A DNA stretch of 64,000 bases from Methylobacterium frigidaeris. Its GTDB lineage: Bacteria; Pseudomonadota; Alphaproteobacteria; Rhizobiales; Beijerinckiaceae. The stretch spans positions 34,146 through 98,145 of the forward strand of contig NZ_BPQJ01000014.1 of assembly GCF_022179185.1 (NCBI RefSeq), read 5' to 3'. The notes below the pieces were generated by a model that had not been told where the DNA came from, did no database searches, and saw only the letters and a list, made by a program, of their open reading frames with translations. Made by a program: the position numbers and the translations under genes. This document shows positions 50,825 to 58,505 of this stretch, piece after piece (the first letter of the stretch is position 1; every line of letters starts with the position of its first letter).

Positions 50825-52162
50825 ATGACCAAGACGGCCGGGAGAGAGGGCACGGGCTGGCTCGCCCGCACCGGCGCCACCCTGCGGGACGTGGCGGCGG
50901 ATCGGCGGATGGCCCTGATGCTGGTGCTCGGCTTCGGCGCCGGGCTGCCGATCCTCCTCGTCTTCGCCACCCTGTCGGCCTGGCTGCGCAGCGCCGGGAT
51001 CGAGCGCTCGAGCATCGGGCTCCTCAGCTACGTGTCGCTCGCCTACACGCTGAAGTTCCTCTGGGCCCCCGTCATCGACCGGATCGACCTGCCGGTGCTG
51101 TCGCGGCTCCTCGGCCGGCGCCGGGCCTGGATGCTTCTCTCCCAGATCGCCGTGGCGGTGGGTCTCCTGGCGATGAGCCGCGGCGACCCGGCGGGATCCC
51201 TCGGCTACACCGTGGTCTGTGCCCTCGTGATCGCCTTCGCCTCGGCGACGCAGGACATCGTGGTCGACGGCTGGCGCATCGATTCCGCCCCGACCGAGCG
51301 GCAGGGCATGATGCTGGCCTCCTACCAGCTCGGCTACAGCCTCGCGCGCATCTGCGCCGGGGCCGGCGCGCTGTTCGTCGCCGACGCCTTCGGCTGGGCG
51401 CCGGCCTATGGCAGCATGGCGCTGCTGATGCTCGTCGCCATCGTCGGCACCCTCGCCGCACCGAAGGTGCAGGCGCGGGATCCGGGGCCGCGGCGCGGCT
51501 GGCGGCACGCCCTGCGCGAGGCGGTGGTCGATCCCTTCGCGGACCTCGTGCGCCGCAAGGGCTCGGGGCTGGTGCTGATCCTGGCGCTGATCACCGTCTA
51601 CCGCCTGCCCGACATCGTGTCGGGCATCATGGCGAACCCGCTCTACATCGACATGAAGTTCTCCCTGTCGGAGATCGCCACGGTCTCGAAGGTCTACGGC
51701 GTCTGGGTCGGCATCGCCGGGGCCTTCGCGGGGGGCATCGCGGTGAGCCGCCTCGGCCTCTACCCGGCACTGCTGATCGGCGGGATCGCGGCCTCCGCCT
51801 CGAACCTGATGTTCGCCTGGCTGGCGCTTGCCGGCCACGACCTGCCGCTCCTCGTCGCCAGCATCAGCATCGACAACTTCGCCGGCGCCTTCGCGGGCAC
51901 GGCGCTCATCGCCTACATGTCGAGCCTGACCTCGCCGGCCTTCGCGGCGACGCAATACGCGCTGCTCTCCTCGCTCTACGCCCTGCCAGGCAAGTTCGTC
52001 GGCGGCCTCTCGGGCTTCGCCGTCGAGTCGCTCGGCTACCCGGCCTTCTTCGTCATGACCGCCGCCGTCGGCATCCCGGTGACCCTGCTGTGCCTGGGCT
52101 TGCGGATGCTGCCCGGCGAGACGGAGCCGGCGTCGCCGGAGGAACTGCCGGCCCGGGCGTGA
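50825..52162 (+). CDS. AmpG-like MFS permease
   Basis: A 445-residue membrane protein with about twelve to fourteen helices. The N-terminal helix MLVLGFGAGLPILLVFATLSAWLRSAGI and the following SLAYTLKFLWAPVIDR are signatures of the AmpG/PAT branch of the major facilitator family, as is SATQDIVVDGWRID. AmpG imports anhydromuropeptides released from the cell wall, and in some species it influences beta-lactamase induction. Relatives carry acetyl-CoA, so the substrate is probable, not certain. The ATG at 50825 fits the cytosolic N-terminus. An EcsC-family gene follows after 113 bp. Confidence 0.88.
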   Translation: MTKTAGREGTGWLARTGATLRDVAADRRMALMLVLGFGAGLPILLVFATLSAWLRSAGIERSSIGLLSYVSLAYTLKFLWAPVIDRIDLPVLSRLLGRRRAWMLLSQIAVAVGLLAMSRGDPAGSLGYTVVCALVIAFASATQDIVVDGWRIDSAPTERQGMMLASYQLGYSLARICAGAGALFVADAFGWAPAYGSMALLMLVAIVGTLAAPKVQARDPGPRRGWRHALREAVVDPFADLVRRKGSGLVLILALITVYRLPDIVSGIMANPLYIDMKFSLSEIATVSKVYGVWVGIAGAFAGGIAVSRLGLYPALLIGGIAASASNLMFAWLALAGHDLPLLVASISIDNFAGAFAGTALIAYMSSLTSPAFAATQYALLSSLYALPGKFVGGLSGFAVESLGYPAFFVMTAAVGIPVTLLCLGLRMLPGETEPASPEELPARA

Positions 52163-52275
52163 CGGCCGGGGCGCCCGCCCAAGCTGCCCGCCCCAGCTGC
52201 CCGCCCCTTGCGGAACCCGCCCCCGGCGTCCCAGCTTTATCCGGCGAATCGCCCGTCATCCGCGAGGGAGCGCCC

Positions 52276-53250
52276 GTGTCCGAGATCGTCGCCGTCGAGC
52301 CCGCCCCGTCCCCCGTCCCGGTCGGGGCGCCGGAGCCGTTGAGCGCCGAGGACCGGGGCGCCTTACGCCGTGCGGTCGCAGCGCTGGAACGCCCGAGCCT
52401 CGCCGGCCGGCTCTCCGCCATGGCGGGCGCGCCCCTCGACCTCATCACCCGCGCCCTCCCGACCCCCGTCGTCGACGCAGTCGGCCACGCCACCGAGACG
52501 GCGATGCGCGGCGCGCTGCACGTGGCTCTGGCGACCCTGCCGAAGGCGGCGGAGGCGCCGTCGGAGCCGAGGGCGGAGGCCAGTGCCCTGGCCCCGCTCG
52601 GTCCCGACCTCTCGCCCTCCTGGCGTGCCCGGGCGATGGAGCTGCTGGAGCGCTTCCCGCCCGGCGACCGTGGCCACAAGGCGCTGGCGGCCGTTTCCGG
52701 CGCCATCGGGGGCGCCTTCGGCATCACCACGCTCGCCGTCGAACTGCCGCTCTCCACCACCCTGATGCTGCGCTCGATCGCCGAGATCGCCCAGCGCGAG
52801 GGCGAGGACTTGGGCGATCCGGAAGCCGCGCTCGCCTGCATGCAGGTCTTCGCGCTCGGCGGCCGCGGTTCGAGCCAGGCCGAGGGGGCGACCGGCAGCG
52901 CGGCCGAGAGCGGCTACTTCGCGGTGCGCGGTGCGCTCGCCAAGGCGATGTCGGAGGCGGCCCGCTACGCCGCCGGGCGCGGCCTCGTCGACGAGAGCGC
53001 GCCGGCGCTGATGCGCTTCGCCGGCCAGGTCGGTGCCCGCTTCGGGGGCGTGGTCTCGCAGAAGCTCGCCGCCCAGGCGGTGCCGGTGCTGGGCGCCCTC
53101 GGGGGGGCGGCCGTCAACACCGCCTTCATGGACCACTTCCAGGCCATCGCCCGCGGCCACTTCACCGTGCGGCGGCTGGAGCGCCGCTACGGCAAGGCGG
53201 TGGTGCGGGAGGCCTACGAGGCGGAGCGCGCGGCGCTCGGCACCGCGTAG
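52276..53250 (+). CDS. EcsC family protein
   Basis: A 324-residue protein starting at a GTG with GAGGGAG upstream. The first 60 residues are Pro/Ala-rich. The EcsC-like region covers about 140-320: AVSGAIGGAFGITTLAVELPLSTTLMLRSIAEIAQREGEDL, ALACMQVFALGG, and QKLAAQAVPVLGALGGAAVNTAFMDHFQAIARGHFTVRRLERRYG. The family takes its name from the Bacillus ABC transporter component but its biochemical role is unknown. Two hydrophobic glycine-rich stretches may touch membranes. Its 3' end overlaps the convergent M17 peptidase gene by 37 bp. Confidence 0.87.
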   Translation: MSEIVAVEPAPSPVPVGAPEPLSAEDRGALRRAVAALERPSLAGRLSAMAGAPLDLITRALPTPVVDAVGHATETAMRGALHVALATLPKAAEAPSEPRAEASALAPLGPDLSPSWRARAMELLERFPPGDRGHKALAAVSGAIGGAFGITTLAVELPLSTTLMLRSIAEIAQREGEDLGDPEAALACMQVFALGGRGSSQAEGATGSAAESGYFAVRGALAKAMSEAARYAAGRGLVDESAPALMRFAGQVGARFGGVVSQKLAAQAVPVLGALGGAAVNTAFMDHFQAIARGHFTVRRLERRYGKAVVREAYEAERAALGTA

Positions 53251-54617
53251 CGGCTCTTGAGAAGGGCGTAGACGAGGCGCGCGGTCTGCACCTCGCCGCC
53301 TTCCGGCCGGCCGGGCTTGGTGCTCGGGTTCCAGCCGTAGAGGTCGAGATGGACATGGGTCTTGGCCGCCGGCGCGAAGCGGCGCAGGAACAGGGCCGCC
53401 GTCACCGCCCCGGCGAAGGGGCCGCCCGAGACGTTGTTGAGGTCGGCGACCTTCGAATCGAGCAGGGAGGCGTAGGGCGCCCAGAGCGGCATGCGCCAGA
53501 CCGGATCGTGGACGACGAGACCGGTGGCGGCGAGTTCCGCCGCGAGCGCGTCGTCCTCGGTGAACAAAGCCGGCAGGTCGGGGCCGAGCGCCACACGGGC
53601 CGCCCCCGTCAGGGTGGCGAAGTCGAAGACCAGCTCGGGCGCCTCCTCGTCGGCGAGGGAGAGCGCGTCGGCGAGGATCAGCCGCCCCTCCGCGTCGGTG
53701 TTGCCGATCTCGACGGTGAGCCCGCGCCGGCTCGCCAGCACGTCGCCGGGGCGGAAGGCGTCGCCGGCGACCGCGTTCTCGACCGTCGGGATCAGCACCC
53801 GCAGGCGGAGGGGTAAGCCCGCTCCCATGACCATCTCGGCGGCGGCGAGCGCCACCGCGGCCCCGGCCATGTCCTTCTTCATCAGAAGCATCGCGGCGGA
53901 GGGCTTGATGTCGAGGCCGCCCGTATCGAACACCACGCCCTTGCCGACGAGGGTCACGCGCGGCGCGTCGGAAGCGCCCCAGGTCAGGTCGATCAGGCGC
54001 GGCGCCCGCGGCGAGGCCCGGCCGACCGCGGCGATGAGCGGAAATCCCTGCTCCAGCGCCTCGCCGGAGATCACGGTGCAGGCGGCGCCGAAACGTGCGG
54101 CGAGCGCCCGTGCCGCCGCCTCGATCTCCGCCGGACCGAGGTCGTTTGCCGGCGTGTTGACGAGGTCCCGGCCCGCCGCTACCGCATCGGCGATACGGTC
54201 GATCTCGGCGGCGTCGACGCCCTCCGGCGCGACCAGCCGGGCCTTCGGCGCCGCCCGTTCGCGGTAGCGGCCGAAGCGGTAGCCCGAGAGCCGCCAGGCG
54301 AGCGCCGCGAGGGCCGGATCGCCGGGCAGGCCCTCGAGACGATAGGTCCCCTCGGGCAGGGCCTCGGGCAGGCGCCCGACCGCGAACGGATCGGACCGGC
54401 CGCCCGCCTCGACCCCGAACAGCACCAGGGACAGCGCCCCGTCCTGCCCCGGCAGCAGGGCGGTCCGGCCGGGCTTGGCCTCGAAGCCGGAGGCGCGCGC
54501 GAAGGCGGCGGCGAGCGGCGGCAGCTCCGCCGCCAGCGCCGGCCAGCCGGCGGCGTCGACGCAGCGGATCGGGATGGCGTCCTCGGTCGCGGGCAGGAGC
54601 GTGGTCACGCGGGGCAT
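53214..54617 (-). CDS. Leucyl aminopeptidase, M17 family
   Basis: A 467-residue peptidase. The catalytic C-terminal domain has VGKGVVFDTGGLDIKPSAAMLLMKKDMAGAA (metal Lys/Asp ligands), the family signature NTDAEGRLILADAL and FDFATLTGAARVALG, ending HLDLYGWNPSTKPGRPEGGE. The N-terminal macro-like domain is diverged, as usual. It removes N-terminal residues from peptides using two metal ions. The ATG at 54617 begins MPRVTTLLPATEDAIP. The last 12 codons overlap the EcsC gene on the other strand. Confidence 0.95.
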   Translation of the reverse strand: MPRVTTLLPATEDAIPIRCVDAAGWPALAAELPPLAAAFARASGFEAKPGRTALLPGQDGALSLVLFGVEAGGRSDPFAVGRLPEALPEGTYRLEGLPGDPALAALAWRLSGYRFGRYRERAAPKARLVAPEGVDAAEIDRIADAVAAGRDLVNTPANDLGPAEIEAAARALAARFGAACTVISGEALEQGFPLIAAVGRASPRAPRLIDLTWGASDAPRVTLVGKGVVFDTGGLDIKPSAAMLLMKKDMAGAAVALAAAEMVMGAGLPLRLRVLIPTVENAVAGDAFRPGDVLASRRGLTVEIGNTDAEGRLILADALSLADEEAPELVFDFATLTGAARVALGPDLPALFTEDDALAAELAATGLVVHDPVWRMPLWAPYASLLDSKVADLNNVSGGPFAGAVTAALFLRRFAPAAKTHVHLDLYGWNPSTKPGRPEGGEVQTARLVYALLKSRYAVPSAARSAS

Positions 54618-54690
54618 CCCTTCCTTCGAAAGGCCGGAGGGGGAGCCAAGACGCCGCTCTTGTCAATGCTCGCGAGCCGGCCGGTTCCGG

Positions 54691-54715
54691 GGAACCCCGG
54701 CGGCTCTGCGGCGTC
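54691..54715 (+). promoter_or_regulatory. Near-consensus EcfG promoter ahead of a 61-residue protein
   Basis: GGAAC (54691-54695), 16 nt and CGTC (54712-54715), one -10 base off the consensus. It lies 37 bp before the ATG at 54753, the same distance as the other two stress promoters here. Confidence 0.45.
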
Positions 54716-54752
54716 ACCCCGGACGAGACGGCAATGCGCGAAGGAGACCCCC

Positions 54753-54938
54753 ATGGCCGAGGAGCAGAAGCCCATCAACCCGCTGGAGCGGCGCGAGACC
54801 ATCGGCGTCGAGGACGGCAACCGCCATGACGGCGAGCCGGTGACCCCGAGCCGCCACGGCGTCGGCACCGACCGGGGCGGGGCGAAGGCGCCGCAGCCGG
54901 CCCCGAAGGCGACCCCGTCGGACACGCCGCAGCGTTAA
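54753..54938 (+). CDS. Small hydrophilic protein, unknown function
   Basis: A 61-residue charged protein (MAEEQKPINPLERRETIGVEDGNRHDGEPV, then a Pro/Ala/Thr-rich tail ending DTPQR). No hydrophobic segment, no Cys, probably disordered. The ATG has GAAGGAG 7 bp upstream, so expression is credible despite the size. It resembles in composition the small hydrophilic stress proteins of Rhizobiales, and a one-off EcfG-like promoter supports that, but I do not recognise a family. Confidence 0.68.
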   Translation: MAEEQKPINPLERRETIGVEDGNRHDGEPVTPSRHGVGTDRGGAKAPQPAPKATPSDTPQR

Positions 54939-55028
54939 CGGCGGATTAGGGTTAACGACATATCACCACGGTCACGAGGGCCGTGGGAGCGGGGTTGCCA
55001 CATCCCAGGCCCGCCCCTGGAGTGGCCG

Positions 55029-55865
55029 ATGCCCGCGACCGTCGAGACCCGTCCCGTCCGCTCGAATCCCCTGCGGCGGCTCGCCGTCGCCGGCGTGATG
55101 GCCTTGATGGCGTCGGGTTGCCTGTCGCGCCAGCCCCTGACCACCGGCTCGATCGATGCCAGCGCCCCGGCGGACACCGCCCGGCGCGATGTCGGGCGCC
55201 TCGCCGCACGCTACGAGCGGGACCCGGCCGATATCGGCACGGCGATGGCCTACGCCCAGGCCCTCCGGGCGACCGACCAGGGCGCCCAGGCCGCGGCGGT
55301 GCTGCAGCAGACCGCCCTGCGCAACCCGAAGAACCCGGCGGTGCTCGCGGCCTACGGCAAGAGCCTGGCCGAGGTTGGCCGCTTCGGCGAGGCGGCCGAG
55401 GTGCTGCGCAACGCCCACTCGCCGGCGAACCCCGATTGGCGCGTGCTCTCCGCGCAGGGCGCCGTGGCCGACCAGATGGGCGACCACGTCCAGGCCCAGC
55501 GCTACTACGAGGCGGCGCTCAAGATTGTGCCCGGCGAGCCGGCGGTGCTGTCGAATCTCGGCCTCTCCTACGCCCTTGCCAAGCGCCTGCCCGAGGCGGA
55601 ATCCACGCTCCGCCAGGCGAGCGCCGATCCCCGCGCCGATGGGCGGGTGCGCCAGAACCTCGCCCTGGTGCTCGGCCTGCAGGGCCGCTTCGGCGAGGCC
55701 GAGCAGGTGCTCACCCGCGACCTCGGCCCGGCGCAAGCCGCGCAGAACGTGGCGGCGCTGCGCGCCTCCATGTCCCAGCACAACACCTGGAAGGCAACGA
55801 AGGCGGCCGAGAAACCGGGTGGTGGGAAGGCCGCGCATCCGCAGGTGGCGGCGTCCGCGATGTGA
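55029..55865 (+). CDS. TPR lipoprotein, TadD-like
   Basis: A 278-residue protein. A lipoprotein signal (hydrophobic AVAGVMALMASGC, with the lipid Cys near residue 31) is followed by four or more TPR helices pairs: IGTAMAYAQALRATDQGAQAAAVLQQTALRNPKN, VLAAYGKSLAEVGRFGEAAEVL, YYEAALKIVPGEPAVLSNLGLSYAL and QNLALVLGLQGRFGEAEQVL. This matches TadD-type pilus assembly lipoproteins of the Flp/Tad system. No other tad genes are in the window, so it could also be a general TPR scaffold. The tail is Lys/Gly-rich. Confidence 0.87.
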   Translation: MPATVETRPVRSNPLRRLAVAGVMALMASGCLSRQPLTTGSIDASAPADTARRDVGRLAARYERDPADIGTAMAYAQALRATDQGAQAAAVLQQTALRNPKNPAVLAAYGKSLAEVGRFGEAAEVLRNAHSPANPDWRVLSAQGAVADQMGDHVQAQRYYEAALKIVPGEPAVLSNLGLSYALAKRLPEAESTLRQASADPRADGRVRQNLALVLGLQGRFGEAEQVLTRDLGPAQAAQNVAALRASMSQHNTWKATKAAEKPGGGKAAHPQVAASAM

Positions 55866-56212
55866 CCGAAGGATCGCGAGGTTTGGGGCCGACCTCGTCC
55901 CTCGATGGCACGCTCCCGTCCCCTGGATCTCTCGCTTCGCTTCAGGGCTTGTTCGAGTTGGCCGACCGAATGGAAACCCTCCTCGACCTCACGGGGCCAC
56001 GAAAGCGGAGCCCGGGATCCCTCACCGGCGATGGTGCAGGACGAGTCCGACCGCGATCCGTCTCTTTCTCCGATGTCGGCGGTTAGGGATCCCGGATCCT
56101 CGACTGCGCCGTCCCGGGCCGTGGCGGCCTGCGCTCGGCAGACCCGGATGCCGCTCGGAGTCTGTCGGTTGCTGCGGCGGTCCGGTACGTTATCCCCGTG
56201 TCGCTGCCTCCC
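55866..56212. other. Intergenic region with a spaced inverted repeat, no gene
   Basis: About 345 bp between two convergent genes. CCGGGATCCCT (56012-56022) and AGGGATCCCGG (56085-56095) are perfect inverted copies 62 bp apart, each itself palindromic around GGGATCCC. They could fold into a large hairpin that ends transcription from both sides. Nothing else is recognisable. Confidence 0.6.
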
Positions 56213-57172
56213 TCACGCCGGAGGTGGCGTCCACACCGCGTCGCGCACGGTGATCGCCCGCGGGATCAGGCCGAGGCGGTGGAAGCGGTCGGCGGTGGCC
56301 TGCTGTCCGTCGAGGATCCGATCCGTCAGCGGGCGGACGGCGAACTGCGTGCGGTCGGCCGCCGCCTTCTGGATCGGGAGCGGGATGCCGGTGACTTCGG
56401 CGAGCGCCTGCGCCACCTGCGCGCGGTGACCCTCGGCCCAGACCGCGCCCTGCTCCAGCGCCCGCAGGGCCGCGCCGACGACCGCCGGATGGTTATGCGC
56501 GAAGGTCTTGTTGGCCAGGAAGTAGCCGGAGACGTCGAGAACCTGACCCGAGGTGGTGAGCACCCGGGTCGCGTCGCGCGCCTGTGCGATGGCGAAGAAC
56601 GGATCCCAGATCGCCCAGGCCTCGACGCTGCCTCCCGTGAAGGCCGATCCGGCATCGGCCGGCGAGAGGTAGACGGGCGTGATGTCGGTGAAGCTCAGGC
56701 CGGCCTTCTCCAGGGCAGCGACCAGCAGGTTGTGCGAGGAGGTGCCGCGGGCCACCGCCACCTTGCGGCCCTTGAGATCGGCGACGGTGCGGATCGGCGA
56801 CGAGTCCTTGACGAGGATCGCCTCGCCCTCGCCGGAGGGCGCCGCGGCGGCCGTATAGACGAGGTTGCCGCCGGCGGCCTGGGAGAAGATCGGCGGTGCG
56901 TCGCCGGTATAGCCGAAATCGATGCTGCCGGCATTGAGCGCCTCGAGCAGGGGTGGGCCGGCCTGGAACTCGAACCAGCGCACCTTGACGCCGCGATCGG
57001 CGAGCTGCTTCTCGATCAGCTGCTGCTGGCGGGTGACGACGATCAGACCGATCTTCTGATAGCCGATCCGGAATTCCTTCGGGGCAGTCTCCTCGGCGGC
57101 GCGGGCCGACCCCGCCGCCAAGGCGCCCGCCGTCATCAGCCCCGCGAGGACGGAGCGGCGTGTCGGATGCAT
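56213..57172 (-). CDS. Aliphatic sulfonate-type ABC substrate-binding protein (SsuA-like)
   Basis: A 319-residue periplasmic protein. The signal HPTRRSVLAGLMTAGALAAGSARAA carries a twin-arginine-like motif. The mature part has the SsuA/TauA pattern: FRIGYQKIGLIVVTRQQQLIEKQL, the binding-site region LNAGSIDFGYTGDAPPIFSQAAG, GRKVAVARGTSSHNLL and GGSVEAWAIWDPFFAIAQ. It should bind alkanesulfonates or a similar anion for ABC import. No permease, ATPase or monooxygenase gene is adjacent, so it is an orphan binding protein. ATG at 57172 after CTGGAG; the longer frame to 57286 would bury the signal. Confidence 0.9.
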   Translation of the reverse strand: MHPTRRSVLAGLMTAGALAAGSARAAEETAPKEFRIGYQKIGLIVVTRQQQLIEKQLADRGVKVRWFEFQAGPPLLEALNAGSIDFGYTGDAPPIFSQAAGGNLVYTAAAAPSGEGEAILVKDSSPIRTVADLKGRKVAVARGTSSHNLLVAALEKAGLSFTDITPVYLSPADAGSAFTGGSVEAWAIWDPFFAIAQARDATRVLTTSGQVLDVSGYFLANKTFAHNHPAVVGAALRALEQGAVWAEGHRAQVAQALAEVTGIPLPIQKAAADRTQFAVRPLTDRILDGQQATADRFHRLGLIPRAITVRDAVWTPPPA

Positions 57173-57729
57173 CGTATCGACTCCAGCAGAGGTGATCCGG
57201 CACCACGCGGCAGTCGTCGCGGGTCTTCCGGAAGTCCGGAGAAGGTCCCATTCCTCCGCTCCATCGTCAATAAATGGGAAAACCAAACTCGGACGTGTGG
57301 AGAAACATGATTTCTCCGGTGCGGGATCGCGATGGAATTCCCTTCTTGTCGGCTGAAGGGCTGGCCGGGGAAAGAAGCAGCGCGGGCTTGCTCCTCTCCC
57401 TGCGGGCGGGGAGAGGGCTCCGGGGATCGGAACGATCCCACCATCTCGTCGTGCGAGCGGGAAGCCCGGGATCTGACGGGGGGAGGAGAGGGCCCTGCGT
57501 CCCTTCTCGGTCCCGCCGCCCGCGGAGACAGGAGGGACCCAGCGCCTCGATTCCCCCCGGAAGCCCTGCCTCAGCCCGGGGCGGGTTCTGGCCAGCGGCA
57601 GCCGTGGGGCGACGGATCGGCCGTTCTTCCGGGAGAAGACGGCGCCGCGTTGCCCCCTTCGCCAGCACCGGCCATGATCCGCCCCGCCAAGCCGCCCGGC
57701 TCACCAGGGCGCCGCCGGAGGAAACACCC
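57173..57729. other. Intergenic region with hairpin repeats, no gene
   Basis: About 560 bp between divergent genes. It contains CCTCTCCC (57393-57400) and GGGAGAGG (57409-57416), the second copy of the element at 32747, and nearby GGGATCGGAACGATCCC, a further palindrome (57425 region). The longest open frames are Arg/Pro/Ser-rich and unsupported. The promoter of the sulfonate-binding protein must lie at the left end. Confidence 0.65.
57391..57417. repeat. CCTCTCCC/GGGAGAGG intergenic hairpin, copy 2
   Basis: An 8-bp stem with an eight-base GC-rich loop. It shares the stem sequence with the element at 32747-32775 but not the GATC flanks. Confidence 0.7.
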
Positions 57730-58419
57730 TTGTCCCGCGTGCTCTACGAACTCGCCGCCGCCGATCCGGACCGCCGCTTCAGCCCGTTCTGCTGGCGCAT
57801 CCGCCTCGCCCTCGAGCACAAGGGCCTCGCCTTCGACGGCCGGCCGTGGCGCTTCACGGAGCGGGACGCGCTCGCCTTCTCGGGCTCGGACAAGGTGCCG
57901 GTGCTGGTCGAGGACGGGCGGGCGATCGCCGAATCCTCGGCCATCGCCGCCCACCTGGAGGCGGCCTATCCGGACCGGCCGTCGCTGTTCGGTGGTACGG
58001 CGGGGCTGGCGCTGACCCGGTTCCACGTCGCCTGGACCGATGGGGTGCTGCACCTCGCCCTGGTGCCGCTCCTCCTCCTCGACATCCACCGCCACCTCGA
58101 CGACGCAGACCGGGCCTATTTCCGCCGGAGCCGCGAGGCGCGCTTCGGCAAGCCGCTGGAGGCGGTCTGTCCCGACCCGGAGGCGCAGCTCGCGACCCTG
58201 CGGCGGACGCTCGCGCCGGTCCGCGCCGTTCTGCGGCATCAGCCCTTCCTCGGCGGCGACGCGCCGCTCTACGCCGATCACGTGGTGATGGGCGCCTTCC
58301 TGTGGGCCCGCGGCGTCAGCGCGCTGGCGCTCCTCGAAGCCGACGATCCCGTCGAGGAGTGGCGGAAGCGGATGCTCGACCGGATGGGGGAGGGGTCCCG
58401 GGCGCTCACCTTCGGCTGA
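57730..58419 (+). CDS. Glutathione S-transferase family protein
   Basis: A 229-residue GST. The N-terminal thioredoxin-fold domain has FSPFCWRIRLALEHKGL (active-site Ser/Cys region), then DKVPVLVEDGRAIAESSAIAAHLE with the cis-Pro and the glutathione-binding ES pair. The C-terminal helical domain has APLYADHVVMGAFLWARGVS, with the conserved Asp. This looks like the EF1B-gamma/omega-like or beta-etherase-like branch. The start is a TTG at 57730, justified by GGAGGAAA 6 bp upstream and by the lack of a suitable ATG; the frame continues upstream without family similarity. Confidence 0.88.
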   Translation: MSRVLYELAAADPDRRFSPFCWRIRLALEHKGLAFDGRPWRFTERDALAFSGSDKVPVLVEDGRAIAESSAIAAHLEAAYPDRPSLFGGTAGLALTRFHVAWTDGVLHLALVPLLLLDIHRHLDDADRAYFRRSREARFGKPLEAVCPDPEAQLATLRRTLAPVRAVLRHQPFLGGDAPLYADHVVMGAFLWARGVSALALLEADDPVEEWRKRMLDRMGEGSRALTFG

Positions 58420-58505
58420 CGCGAACTCCCTGTGGACCCCGGTCCGGGGTGCGGATCGGGGCCGCTCCGGCCGTGTTACGAGTCGGGCCATCGCAGGGAG
58501 CCGAG

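Noticed and set aside
57267..57704. 145-residue minus-strand open frame
   Set aside because: Crosses hairpin repeats; translation contains SPLPARRER-like strings typical of intergenic palindromes.
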